From: Macrostomum hystrix
Taxonomy: Eukaryota; Platyhelminthes; Macrostomidae
Length of the DNA: 64,000 bases
Direction of reading: 5' to 3'
Assembly (NCBI GenBank): GCA_950097015.1
Contig: CATNEN010000029.1
Location: 1,990,001-2,054,000 of the forward strand
Below are positions 33,347 through 46,261 of this stretch, one piece after another; within the stretch, counting starts at the first letter, position 1; each line of letters begins with the position of its first letter. A program made the translations under genes and the position numbers. The notes under the pieces were generated by a model, which did no database searches, was not told the origin of the DNA, and saw only the letters and a program-made list of their open reading frames with translations.

Positions 33347-36300
33347 TTGGTGAGGAAGATTCGTCTCTTTTGGTAAGGAAGATTCGTCCCTTTTGGTAAG
33401 GAAGATTCGTCTCTTTTGGTAAGGAAGATTCGTCTCTTTTGGTAAGGAAGATTCGTCTCTTTTGGTAAGGAAGATTCGTCTCTTTTGGTAAGGAAGATTC
33501 GTCTCTTTTGGTAAGGAAGATTCGTCTCTTTTGGTAAGGAAGATTCGTCCCTTTTGGTAAGGAAGATTCGTCTCTTTTGGTAAGGAAGATTCGTCTCTTT
33601 TGGTAAGGAAGATTCGTCTCTTTTGGTGGGGAAGATTCGTCTCTTTTGGTAAGGAAGATTCGTCTCTTTTGGTAAGGAAGATTCGTCTCTTTTGGTAAGG
33701 AAGATTCGTCTCTTTTGGTAAGGAAGATTCGTCTCTTTTTGTGAGGAAGATTCGTCCCTTTTGGTAAGGAAGATTCGTCTCTTTTGGTAAGGAAGATTCG
33801 TCCCTTTTGGTAAGGAAGATTCGTCTCTTTTGGTAAGGAAGATTCGTCTCTTTTGGTAAGGAAGATTCGTCTCTTTTGGTAAGGAAGATTCGTCTCTTTT
33901 GGTAAGGAAGATTCGTCTCTTTTTGTGAGGAAGATTCGTCCCTTTTGGTAAGGAAGATTCGTCTCTTTTGGTAAGGAAGATTCGTCCCTTTTGGTAAGGA
34001 AGATTCGTCTCTTTTGGTAAGGAAGATTCGTCCCTTTTGGTAAGGAAGATTCGTCTCTTTTGGTAAGGAAGATTCGTCTCTTTTGGTAAGGAAGATTCGT
34101 CTCTTTTGGTGAGGAAGATTCGTCTCTTTTTGTGAGGAAGATTCGTCCCTTTTGGTAAGGAAGATTCGTCTCTTTTGGTAAGGAAGATTCGTCCCTTTTG
34201 GTAAGGAAGATTCGTCTCTTTTGGTAAGGAAGATTCGTCTCTTTTGGTAAGGAAGATTCGTCCCTTTTGGTAAGGAAGATTCGTCTCTTTTGGTAAGGAA
34301 GATTCGTCTCTTTTGGTAAGGAAGATTCGTCTCTTTTGGTAAGGAAGATTCGTCTCTTTTGGTAAGGAAGATTCGTCTCTTTTGGTAAGGAAGATTCGTC
34401 TCTTTTGGTAAGGAAGATTCGTCTCTTTTGGTAAGGAAGATTCGTCTCTTTTTGTGAGGAAGATTCGTCCCTTTTGGTAAGGAAGATTCGTCTCTTTTGG
34501 TAAGGAAGATTCGTCCCTTTTGGTAAGGAAGATTCGTCTCTTTTGGTAAGGAAGATTCGTCTCTTTTGGTAAGGAAGATTCGTCCCTTTTGGTAAGGAAG
34601 ATTCGTCTCTTTTGGTAAGGAAGATTCGTCTCTTTTGGTAAGGAAGATTCGTCTCTTTTGGTGAGGAAGATTCGTCTCTTTTTGTGAGGAAGATTCGTCC
34701 CTTTTGGTAAGGAAGATTCGTCTCTTTTGGTAAGGAAGATTCGTCCCTTTTGATAAGGAAGATTCGTCTCTTTTGGTAAGGAAGATTCGTCTCTTTTGGT
34801 AAGGAAGATTCGTCTCTTTTGGTGAGGAAGATTCGTCTCTTTTGGTAAGGAAGATTCGTCTCTTTTGGTAAGGAAGATTCGTCTCTTTTTGTGAGGAAGA
34901 TTCGTCCCTTTTGGTAAGGAAGATTCGTCTCTTTTGGTAAGGAAGATTCGTCCCTTTTGGTAAGGAAGATTCGTCTCTTTTGGTAAGGAAGATTCGTCTC
35001 TTTTGGTGAGGAAGATTCGTCTCTTTTGGTAAGGAAGATTCGTCTCTTTTTGTGAGGAAGATTCGTCTCTTTTGGTAAGGAAGATTCGTCTCTTTTTGTG
35101 AGGAAGATTCGTCTCTTTTTGTGGGGAAGATTCGTCTCTTTTGGTAAGGAAGATTCGTCTCTTTTTGTGAGGAAGATTCGTCTCTTTTGGTAAGGAAGAT
35201 TCGTCTCTTTTTGTGAGGAAGATTCGTCTCTTTTTGTGAGAAAGATTCGTCTCTTTTGGTGGGGAAGATTCGTCTCTTTTGGTAAGGAAGATTCGTCTCT
35301 TTTGGTAAGGAAGATTCGTCTCTTTTGGTGGGGAAGATTCGTCTCTTTTGGTAAGGAAGATTCGTCTCTTTTGGTAAGGAAGATTCGTCTCTTTTGGTAA
35401 GGAAGATTCGTCTCTTTTGGTAAGGAAGATTCGTCTCTTTTGGTAAGGAAGATTCGTCTCTTTTGGTGGGGAAGATTCGTCTCTTTTGGTAAGGAATATT
35501 CGTCTCTTTTGGTAAGGAAGATTCGTCTCTTTTGGTAAGGAAGATTCGTCTCTTTTGGTAAGGAAGATTCGTCTCTTTTGGTAAGGAAGATTCGTCTCTT
35601 TTTGTGAGGAAGATTCGTCCCTTTTGGTAAGGAAGATTCGTCTCTTTTGGTAAGGAAGATTCGTCCCTTTTGGTAAGGAAGATTCGTCTCTTTTGGTAAG
35701 GAAGATTCGTCCCTTTTGGTAAGGAAGATTCGTCTCTTTTGGTAAGGAAGATTCGTCTCTTTTGGTAAGGAAGATTCGTCTCTTTTGGTGAGGAAGATTC
35801 GTCTCTTTTTGTGAGGAAGATTCGTCCCTTTTGGTAAGGAAGATTCGTCTCTTTTGGTAAGGAAGATTCGTCCCTTTTGGTAAGGAAGATTCGTCTCTTT
35901 TGGTAAGGAAGATTCGTCTCTTTTGGTAAGGAAGATTCGTCCCTTTTGGTAAGGAAGATTCGTCTCTTTTGGTAAGGAAGATTCGTCTCTTTTGGTAAGG
36001 AAGATTCGTCTCTTTTGGTAAGGAAGATTCGTCTCTTTTGGTAAGGAAGATTCGTCTCTTTTGGTAAGGAAGATTCGTCTCTTTTGGTAAGGAAGATTCG
36101 TCTCTTTTGGTAAGGAAGATTCGTCTCTTTTTGTGAGGAAGATTCGTCCCTTTTGGTAAGGAAGATTCGTCTCTTTTGGTAAGGAAGATTCGTCCCTTTT
36201 GGTAAGGAAGATTCGTCTCTTTTGGTAAGGAAGATTCGTCTCTTTTGGTAAGGAAGATTCGTCCCTTTTGGTAAGGAAGATTCGTCTCTTTTGGTAAGGA

Positions 36301-39300
36301 AGATTCGTCTCTTTTGGTAAGGAAGATTCGTCTCTTTTGGTGAGGAAGATTCGTCTCTTTTTGTGAGGAAGATTCGTCCCTTTTGGTAAGGAAGATTCGT
36401 CTCTTTTGGTAAGGAAGATTCGTCCCTTTTGATAAGGAAGATTCGTCTCTTTTGGTAAGGAAGATTCGTCTCTTTTGGTAAGGAAGATTCGTCTCTTTTG
36501 GTGAGGAAGATTCGTCTCTTTTGGTAAGGAAGATTCGTCTCTTTTGGTAAGGAAGATTCGTCTCTTTTTGTGAGGAAGATTCGTCCCTTTTGGTAAGGAA
36601 GATTCGTCTCTTTTGGTAAGGAAGATTCGTCCCTTTTGGTAAGGAAGATTCGTCTCTTTTGGTAAGGAAGATTCGTCTCTTTTGGTGAGGAAGATTCGTC
36701 TCTTTTGGTAAGGAAGATTCGTCTCTTTTTGTGAGGAAGATTCGTCTCTTTTGGTAAGGAAGATTCGTCTCTTTTTGTGAGGAAGATTCGTCTCTTTTTG
36801 TGGGGAAGATTCGTCTCTTTTGGTAAGGAAGATTCGTCTCTTTTTGTGAGGAAGATTCGTCTCTTTTGGTAAGGAAGATTCGTCTCTTTTTGTGAGGAAG
36901 ATTCGTCTCTTTTTGTGAGAAAGATTCGTCTCTTTTGGTGGGGAAGATTCGTCTCTTTTGGTAAGGAAGATTCGTCTCTTTTGGTAAGGAAGATTCGTCT
37001 CTTTTGGTGGGGAAGATTCGTCTCTTTTGGTAAGGAAGATTCGTCTCTTTTGGTAAGGAAGATTCGTCTCTTTTGGTAAGGAAGATTCGTCTCTTTTGGT
37101 AAGGAAGATTCGTCTCTTTTGGTAAGGAAGATTCGTCTCTTTTGGTGGGGAAGATTCGTCTCTTTTGGTAAGGAATATTCGTCTCTTTTGGTAAGGAAGA
37201 TTCGTCTCTTTTGGTAAGGAAGATTCGTCTCTTTTGGTAAGGAAGATTCGTCTCTTTTGGTAAGGAAGATTCGTCTCTTTTTGTGAGGAAGATTCGTCCC
37301 TTTTGGTAAGGAAGATTCGTCTCTTTTGGTAAGGAAGATTCGTCTCTTTTGGTAAGGAAGATTCGTCTCTTTTGGTAAGGAAGATTCGTCCCTTTTGGTA
37401 AGGAAGATTCGTCTCTTTTTGTGAGGAAGATTCGTCTCTTTTTGTGAGGAAGATTCGTCTCTTTTGGTAAGGAAGATTCGTCTCTTTTTGTGAGAAAGAT
37501 TCGTCTCTTTTGGTAAGGAAGATTCGTCTCTTTTTGTGAGGAAGATTCGTCTGTTGTTGTGAGGAAGATTCGTCTCTTTTTGTGAGGAAGATTCGTCTCT
37601 TTTGGTGGGGAAGATTCGTCTCTTTTGGTAAGGAAGATTCGTCTCTTTTGTGAGGAAGATTCGTCTCTTTTTGTGAGGAAGATTCGTCTCTTTTGTTAAG
37701 GAAGATTCGTCTCTTTTTGTGAGCAAGATTCGTCTCTTTTTGTGAGGAAGATTCGTCTCCTTTTGTGAGGAAGATTCGTCCATTGGTGAGGAAGATTCGT
37801 CCATTGGTAGGGAAGATTCGTCTCTTTTGGTAAGGAAGATTCGTCTCTTTTGTGAGGAAGATTCGTCTCTTTTGGTAAGGAAGATTCGTCTCTTTTGGTA
37901 AGGAAGATTCGTCTCTTTTTGTGAGGAAGATTCGTCCCTTTTGGTAAGGAAGATTCGTCTCTTTTGGTAAGGAAGATTCGTCTCTTTTGGTAAGGAAGAT
38001 TCGTCTCTTTTGGTAAGGAAGATTCGTCCCTTTTGGTAAGGAAGATTCGTCTCTTTTTGTGAGGAAGATTCGTCTCTTTTTGTGAGGAAGATTCGTCTCT
38101 TTTGGTAAGGAAGATTCGTCTCTTTTTGTGAGAAAGATTCGTCTCTTTTGTTAAGGAAGATTCGTCTCTTTTTGTGAGAAAGATTCGTCTGTTGTTGTGA
38201 GGAAGCTTCGTCTCTTTTTGTGAGGAAGATTCGTCTCTTTTTGTGAGGAAGATTCGTCTCTTTTGGTAAGGAAGATTCGTCTCTTTTTGTGAGGAAGATT
38301 CGTCTCTTTTTGTGAGGAAGATTCGTCTCTTTTTGTGAGGAAGATTCGTCTCTTTTGTTAAGGAAGATTCGTCTCTTTTTGTGAGGAAGATTCGTCTCTT
38401 TTTGTGAGGAAGATTCGTCTCTTTTTGTGAGGAAGATTCGTCCATTGGTGAGGAAGATTCGTCCATTGGTAGGGAAGATTCGTCTCTTTTGGTAAGGAAG
38501 ATTCGTCTCTTTTGTGAGGAAGATTCGTCTCTTTTGGTAAGGAAGATTCGTCTCTTTTGGTAAGGAAGATTCGTCTCTTTTGGTGGGGAAGATTCGTCTC
38601 TTTTGGTAAGGAAGATTCGTCTCTTTTGGTAAGGAAGATTCGTCTCTTTTGGTAAGGAAGATTCGTCCCTTTTGGTAAGGAAGATTCGTCCCTTTTGGTA
38701 AGGAAGATTCGTCCCTTTTGGTAAGGAAGATTCGTCTCTTTTTGTGAGGAATATTCGTCTCTTTTTGTGAGGAAGATTCGTCTCTTTTGGTAAGGAAGAT
38801 TCGTCTCTTTTTGTGAGGAAGATTCGTCTCTTTTTGTGAGGAATATTCGTCTCTTTTTGTGAGGAAGATTCGTCTCTTTTTGTGAGGAAGATTCGTCCCT
38901 TTTGGTAAGGAAGATTCGTCTCTTTTGGTAAGGAAGATTCGTCTCTTTTGGTAAGGAAGATTCGTCTCTTTTGGTAAGGAAGATTCGTCCCTTTTGGTAA
39001 GGAAGATTCGTCTCTTTTTGTGAGGAAGATTCGTCTCTTTTTGTGAGGAAGATTCGTCTCTTTTGGTAAGGAAGATTCGTCTCTTTTTGTGAGAAAGATT
39101 CGTCTCTTTTGGTAAGGAAGATTCGTCTCTTTTTGTGAGAAAGATTCGTCTGTTGTTGTGAGGAAGATTCGTCTCTTTTTGTGAGGAAGATTCGTCTCTT
39201 TTGGTGGGGAAGATTCGTCTCTTTTGGTAAGGAAGATTCGTCTCTTTTGTGAGGAAGATTCGTCTCTTTTTGTGAGGAAGATTCGTCTCTTTTTGTGAGG

Positions 39301-42300
39301 AAGATTCGTCTCTTTTGTTAAGGAAGATTCGTCTCTTTTTGTGAGGAAGATTCGTCTCTTTTTGTGAGGAAGATTCGTCTCTTTTTGTGAGGAAGATTCG
39401 TCCATTGGTGAGGAAGATTCGTCCATTGGTAGGGAAGATTCGTCTCTTTTGGTAAGGAAGATTCGTCTCTTTTGTGAGGAAGATTCGTCTCTTTTGGTAA
39501 GGAAGATTCGTCTCTTTTGGTAAGGAAGATTCGTCTCTTTTGGTGGGGAAGATTCGTCTCTTTTGGTAAGGAAGATTCGTCTCTTTTGGTAAGGAAGATT
39601 CGTCTCTTTTGGTAAGGAAGATTCGTCTCTTTTGGTAAGGAAGATTCGTCTCTTTTTGTGAGGAAGATTCGTCCCTTTTGGTAAGGAAGATTCGTCTCTT
39701 TTGGTAAGGAAGATTCGTCTCTTTTGGTAAGGAAGATTCGTCTCTTTTGGTAAGGAAGATTCGTCCCTTTTGGTAAGGAAGATTCGTCTCTTTTTGTGAG
39801 GAAGATTCGTCTCTTTTTGTGAGGAAGATTCGTCTCTTTTGGTAAGGAAGATTCGTCTCTTTTTGTGAGAAAGATTCGTCTCTTTTGGTAAGGAAGATTC
39901 GTCTCTTTTTGTGAGAAAGATTCGTCTGTTGTTGTGAGGAAGCTTCGTCTCTTTTTGTGAGGAAGATTCGTCTCTTTTTGTGAGGAAGATTCGTCTCTTT
40001 TGGTAAGGAAGATTCGTCTCTTTTTGTGAGGAAGATTCGTCTCTTTTTGTGAGGAAGATTCGTCTCTTTTTGTGAGGAAGATTCGTCTCTTTTGTTAAGG
40101 AAGATTCGTCTCTTTTTGTGAGGAAGATTCGTCTCTTTTTGTGAGGAAGATTCGTCTCTTTTTGTGAGGAAGATTCGTCCATTGGTGAGGAAGATTCGTC
40201 CATTGGTAGGGAAGATTCGTCTCTTTTGGTAAGGAAGATTCGTCTCTTTTGTGAGGAAGATTCGTCTCTTTTGGTAAGGAAGATTCGTCTCTTTTGGTAA
40301 GGAAGATTCGTCTCTTTTGGTGGGGAAGATTCGTCTCTTTTGGTAAGGAAGATTCGTCTCTTTTGGTAAGGAAGATTCGTCTCTTTTGGTAAGGAAGATT
40401 CGTCCCTTTTGGTAAGGAAGATTCGTCCCTTTTGGTAAGGAAGATTCGTCTCTTTTGGTAAGGAAGATTCGTCTCTTTTGGTAAGGAAGATTCGTCTCTT
40501 TTGGTAAGGAAGATTCGTCTCTTTTGGTAAGGAAGATTCGTCCATTGGTGAGGAAGATTCGTCCATTGGTAGGGAAGATTCGTCTCTTTTGGTAAGGAAG
40601 ATTCGTCTCTTTTGGTAAGGAAGATTCGTCCATTGGTAGGGAAGATTCGTCTCTTTTGGTAAGGAAGATTCGTCTCTTTTGGTAAGGAAGATTCGTCCAT
40701 TGGTGAGGAAGATTCGTCCATTGGTAGGGAAGATTCGTCTCTTTTGGTAAGGAAGATTCGTCTCTTTTGGTGAGGAAGATTCGTCTCTTTTGGTAAGGAA
40801 GATTCGTCTCTTTTGGTAAGGAAGATTCGTCTCTTTTGGTGGGGAAGATTCGTCCCTTTTGGTAAGGAAGATTCGTCCCTTTTGGTAAGGAAGATTCGTC
40901 CCTTTTGGTAAGGAAGATTCGTCTCTTTTGGTAAGGAAGATTCGTCTCTTTTTGTGAGAAAGATTCGTCTCTTTTGGTAAGGAAGATTCGTCTCTTTTTG
41001 TGAGGAAGATTCGTCTGTTGTTGTGAGGAAGATTCGTCTCTTTTTGTGAGGAAGATTCGTCTCTTTTGGTGGGGAAGATTCGTCTCTTTTGGTAAGGAAG
41101 ATTCGTCTCTTTTGTGAGGAAGATTCGTCTCTTTTTGTGAGGAAGATTCGTCTCTTTTGTTAAGGAAGATTCGTCTCTTTTTGTGAGCAAGATTCGTCTC
41201 TTTTTGTGAGGAAGATTCGTCTCCTTTTGTGAGGAAGATTCGTCCATTGGTGAGGAAGATTCGTCCATTGGTAGGGAAGATTCGTCTCTTTTGGTAAGGA
41301 AGATTCGTCTCTTTTGTGAGGAAGATTCGTCTCTTTTGGTAAGGAAGATTCGTCTCTTTTGGTAAGGAAGATTCGTCTCTTTTTGTGAGGAAGATTCGTC
41401 CCTTTTGGTAAGGAAGATTCGTCTCTTTTGGTAAGGAAGATTCGTCTCTTTTGGTAAGGAAGATTCGTCTCTTTTGGTAAGGAAGATTCGTCCCTTTTGG
41501 TAAGGAAGATTCGTCTCTTTTTGTGAGGAAGATTCGTCTCTTTTTGTGAGGAAGATTCGTCTCTTTTGGTAAGGAAGATTCGTCTCTTTTTGTGAGAAAG
41601 ATTCGTCTCTTTTGTTAAGGAAGATTCGTCTCTTTTTGTGAGAAAGATTCGTCTGTTGTTGTGAGGAAGCTTCGTCTCTTTTTGTGAGGAAGATTCGTCT
41701 CTTTTTGTGAGGAAGATTCGTCTCTTTTGGTAAGGAAGATTCGTCTCTTTTTGTGAGGAAGATTCGTCTCTTTTTGTGAGGAAGATTCGTCTCTTTTTGT
41801 GAGGAAGATTCGTCTCTTTTGTTAAGGAAGATTCGTCTCTTTTTGTGAGGAAGATTCGTCTCTTTTTGTGAGGAAGATTCGTCTCTTTTTGTGAGGAAGA
41901 TTCGTCCATTGGTGAGGAAGATTCGTCCATTGGTAGGGAAGATTCGTCTCTTTTGGTAAGGAAGATTCGTCTCTTTTGTGAGGAAGATTCGTCTCTTTTG
42001 GTAAGGAAGATTCGTCTCTTTTGGTAAGGAAGATTCGTCTCTTTTGGTGGGGAAGATTCGTCTCTTTTGGTAAGGAAGATTCGTCTCTTTTGGTAAGGAA
42101 GATTCGTCTCTTTTGGTAAGGAAGATTCGTCCCTTTTGGTAAGGAAGATTCGTCCCTTTTGGTAAGGAAGATTCGTCCCTTTTGGTAAGGAAGATTCGTC
42201 TCTTTTTGTGAGGAATATTCGTCTCTTTTTGTGAGGAAGATTCGTCTCTTTTGGTAAGGAAGATTCGTCTCTTTTTGTGAGGAAGATTCGTCTCTTTTTG

Positions 42301-45104
42301 TGAGGAATATTCGTCTCTTTTTGTGAGGAAGATTCGTCTCTTTTTGTGAGGAAGATTCGTCCCTTTTGGTAAGGAAGATTCGTCTCTTTTGGTAAGGAAG
42401 ATTCGTCTCTTTTGGTAAGGAAGATTCGTCTCTTTTGGTAAGGAAGATTCGTCCCTTTTGGTAAGGAAGATTCGTCTCTTTTTGTGAGGAAGATTCGTCT
42501 CTTTTTGTGAGGAAGATTCGTCTCTTTTGGTAAGGAAGATTCGTCTCTTTTTGTGAGAAAGATTCGTCTCTTTTGGTAAGGAAGATTCGTCTCTTTTTGT
42601 GAGAAAGATTCGTCTGTTGTTGTGAGGAAGATTCGTCTCTTTTTGTGAGGAAGATTCGTCTCTTTTGGTGGGGAAGATTCGTCTCTTTTGGTAAGGAAGA
42701 TTCGTCTCTTTTGTGAGGAAGATTCGTCTCTTTTTGTGAGGAAGATTCGTCTCTTTTTGTGAGGAAGATTCGTCTCTTTTGTTAAGGAAGATTCGTCTCT
42801 TTTTGTGAGGAAGATTCGTCTCTTTTTGTGAGGAAGATTCGTCTCTTTTTGTGAGGAAGATTCGTCCATTGGTGAGGAAGATTCGTCCATTGGTAGGGAA
42901 GATTCGTCTCTTTTGGTAAGGAAGATTCGTCTCTTTTGTGAGGAAGATTCGTCTCTTTTGGTAAGGAAGATTCGTCTCTTTTGGTAAGGAAGATTCGTCT
43001 CTTTTGGTGGGGAAGATTCGTCTCTTTTGGTAAGGAAGATTCGTCTCTTTTGGTAAGGAAGATTCGTCTCTTTTGGTAAGGAAGATTCGTCTCTTTTGGT
43101 AAGGAAGATTCGTCTCTTTTTGTGAGGAAGATTCGTCCCTTTTGGTAAGGAAGATTCGTCTCTTTTGGTAAGGAAGATTCGTCTCTTTTGGTAAGGAAGA
43201 TTCGTCTCTTTTGGTAAGGAAGATTCGTCCCTTTTGGTAAGGAAGATTCGTCTCTTTTTGTGAGGAAGATTCGTCTCTTTTTGTGAGGAAGATTCGTCTC
43301 TTTTGGTAAGGAAGATTCGTCTCTTTTTGTGAGAAAGATTCGTCTCTTTTGGTAAGGAAGATTCGTCTCTTTTTGTGAGAAAGATTCGTCTGTTGTTGTG
43401 AGGAAGCTTCGTCTCTTTTTGTGAGGAAGATTCGTCTCTTTTTGTGAGGAAGATTCGTCTCTTTTGGTAAGGAAGATTCGTCTCTTTTTGTGAGGAAGAT
43501 TCGTCTCTTTTTGTGAGGAAGATTCGTCTCTTTTTGTGAGGAAGATTCGTCTCTTTTGTTAAGGAAGATTCGTCTCTTTTTGTGAGGAAGATTCGTCTCT
43601 TTTTGTGAGGAAGATTCGTCTCTTTTTGTGAGGAAGATTCGTCCATTGGTGAGGAAGATTCGTCCATTGGTAGGGAAGATTCGTCTCTTTTGGTAAGGAA
43701 GATTCGTCTCTTTTGTGAGGAAGATTCGTCTCTTTTGGTAAGGAAGATTCGTCTCTTTTGGTAAGGAAGATTCGTCTCTTTTGGTGGGGAAGATTCGTCT
43801 CTTTTGGTAAGGAAGATTCGTCTCTTTTGGTAAGGAAGATTCGTCTCTTTTGGTAAGGAAGATTCGTCCCTTTTGGTAAGGAAGATTCGTCCCTTTTGGT
43901 AAGGAAGATTCGTCTCTTTTGGTAAGGAAGATTCGTCTCTTTTGGTAAGGAAGATTCGTCTCTTTTGGTAAGGAAGATTCGTCTCTTTTGGTAAGGAAGA
44001 TTCGTCCATTGGTGAGGAAGATTCGTCCATTGGTAGGGAAGATTCGTCTCTTTTGGTAAGGAAGATTCGTCTCTTTTGGTAAGGAAGATTCGTCCATTGG
44101 TAGGGAAGATTCGTCTCTTTTGGTAAGGAAGATTCGTCTCTTTTGGTAAGGAAGATTCGTCCATTGGTGAGGAAGATTCGTCCATTGGTAGGGAAGATTC
44201 GTCTCTTTTGGTAAGGAAGATTCGTCTCTTTTGGTGAGGAAGATTCGTCTCTTTTGGTAAGGAAGATTCGTCTCTTTTGGTAAGGAAGATTCGTCTCTTT
44301 TGGTGGGGAAGATTCGTCTCTTTTGGTAAGGAAGATTCGTCTCTTTTGGTAAGGAAGATTCGTCTCTTTTGGTAAGGAAGATTCGTCCCTTTTGGTAAGG
44401 AAGATTCGTCCCTTTTGGTAAGGAAGATTCGTCTCTTTTGGTAAGGAAGATTCGTCTCTTTTTGTGAGGAAGATTCGTCCCTTTTGGTAAGGAAGATTCG
44501 TCTCTTTTGGTAAGGAAGATTCGTCCCTTTTGGTAAGGAAGATTCGTCCCTTTTGGTAAGGAAGATTCGTCCCTTTTGGTAAGGAAGATTCGTCTCTTTT
44601 TGTGAGGAATATTCGTCTCTTTTTGTGAGGAAGATTCGTCTCTTTTGGTAAGGAAGATTCGTCTCTTTTTGTGAGGAATATTCGTCTCTTTTTGTGAGGA
44701 AGATTCGTCTCTTTTGGTAAGGAAGATTCGTCTCTTTTTGTGAGAAAGATTCGTCTCTTTTGGTAAGGAAGATTCGTCTCTTTTTGTGAGAAAGATTCGT
44801 CTGTTGTTGTGAGGAAGATTCGTCTCTTTTTGTGAGGAAGATTCGTCTCTTTTGGTGGGGAAGATTCGTCTCTTTTGGTAAGGAAGATTCGTCTCTTTTG
44901 TGAGGAAGATTCGTCTCTTTTTGTGAGGAAGATTCGTCTCTTTTGTTAAGGAAGATTCGTCTCTTTTTGTGAGGAAGATTCGTCTCTTTTTGTGAGGAAG
45001 ATTCGTCTCTTTTTGTGAGGAAGATTCGTCCATTGGTGAGGAAGATTCGTCCATTGGTAGGGAAGATTCGTCTCTTTTGGTAAGGAAGATTCGTCTCTTT
45101 TTGT

Positions 45105-45450
45105 GAGGAAGATTCGTCCATTGGTGAGGAAGATTCGTCCATTGGTGTGGAAGATTCGTCCATTGGTGAGGAAGATTCGTCCATTGGTGTGGAAGATTCG
45201 TCCATTGGTGAGGAAGATTCGTCCATTGGTGTGGAAGATTCGTCCATTGGTGTGGAAGATTCGTCCATTGGTGTGGAAGATTTGTCCATTGGTGTGGAAG
45301 ATTCGTCCATTGGTGTGGAAGATTCGTCCATTGGTGAGGAAGATTCGTCCATTGGTGTGGAAGATTCGTCCATTGGTGAGGAAGATTCGTCCATTGGTGT
45401 GGAAGATTCGTCCATTTGTGTGGAAGATTCGTCCATTGGTGTGGAAGATT
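45105..45450. repeat. 21-bp subarray at the right edge of the satellite
   Basis: About 16 units of GAAGATTCGTCCATTGGTGT G or GAAGATTCGTCCATTGGTGA G, a shortened relative of the 23-bp unit in which CTCTTTTGG is replaced by CATTGG. Because 21 is divisible by three, frames stay open on both strands. The array ends abruptly at GGAAGATTCCTCTGTTTTG. Confidence 0.9.
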
Positions 45451-45460
45451 CCTCTGTTTT

Positions 45461-45990
45461 GAGAAGTGTTCATCCCATTTAGGAAAACAATTATTTAGGA
45501 ATGTTGCTGCTGAATTCAGAAGCATGGTCTAAAAGAATTCCCATTATATGTCATGTTACTCGGGACTCTAGCGAAATATAAAATTTTCTAAAGCCTAATC
45601 TAGAACAATGATTCGTTTTTAATGAAGCATCACCGCTGCATTCATAAACATTTTTACTTATAGACTCAGGAATCCGCATGCATTGCCGATTCGCATTGTG
45701 CTTAAAATTACCGAACCATTCAGACGGTCTTGTCGGCTCTTCGTCAATTCAGTTTAGAAATTAACTCGTAGCAACCAAGATCCCCTTGATAAGTCATGCT
45801 TTCCCATCGATGACTCCTTGGATACCCCTTGGATATATCATTCCACACCTTGACAAAGCTGCCCTCTCAATATTTTATGCAACCCCCTCAATTTTTGCTT
45901 CCTCTCGATAATTCATACTACACCATTGATAATTTAGCTACCTCTCGGAAATTTATGCTTCCTTCTCGATTTTTCATGCTACCCCCCAGA
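45461..45990. other. Gene-free spacer
   Basis: No family-like open frame. From about 45.8 kb, isolated CTCGATAATTCATGCT-like motifs announce the next arrays. Confidence 0.6.
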
Positions 45991-46004
45991 TAATTTGGAC
46001 CATA

Positions 46005-46215
46005 CCTCGATAATTCATTCTACTTCCTCGATAATTCATTCTACTTCCTCGATAATTCATTCTACTTCCTCGATAATTCATTCTACTTCCTCGATAATTC
46101 ATTCTACTTCCTCGATAATTCATTCTACTTCCTCGATAATTCATTCTACTTCCTCGATAAAACATTCTACTTCCTCGATAAATCATTCTACTTCCTCGAT
46201 AATTCATTCTCGATA
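46005..46215. repeat. 21-bp minisatellite, CTCGATAATTCATTCTACTT C
   Basis: About ten near-identical units. The overlapping frames on both strands reflect the period of 21 only. Confidence 0.95.
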
Positions 46216-46261
46216 ATTCATGCTTCCCTTAAGCCTACCCCTTCAATAATTTTGTCTACCC

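Larger units (their letters stand above)
33132..45460. repeat. 12.3-kb satellite array with 23-bp unit
   Basis: Dividing the span by the unit gives roughly 530 copies. All units share the core GGAAGATTCGTC. Variants: AAGGAAGATTCGTCTCTTTT plus GGT; the same with CGTCCC; GAGGAAGATTCGTCTC plus TTTTTGT; GGGGAAGATTCG; and a 21-bp form ending CGTCCATTGGT. Rare variants (AATATTCG, CTGTTGTTGTGAGG, GAAGCTTCG) mark higher-order repeats of about 1.68 kb on the left and 1.73 kb on the right. The unit has no stop in any minus-strand frame, hence frames of over 2,400 codons there; I treat these as non-coding. It is interrupted once, at 33187-33346. Confidence 0.97.

Noticed and set aside
33254-45525. Minus-strand open frames of about 2,450 and 2,600 codons
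   Set aside because: The 23-bp unit has no stop on the minus strand in any of three frames, so long frames arise automatically. Both overlap in different frames, with no unique flanking coding sequence, signal or domain.
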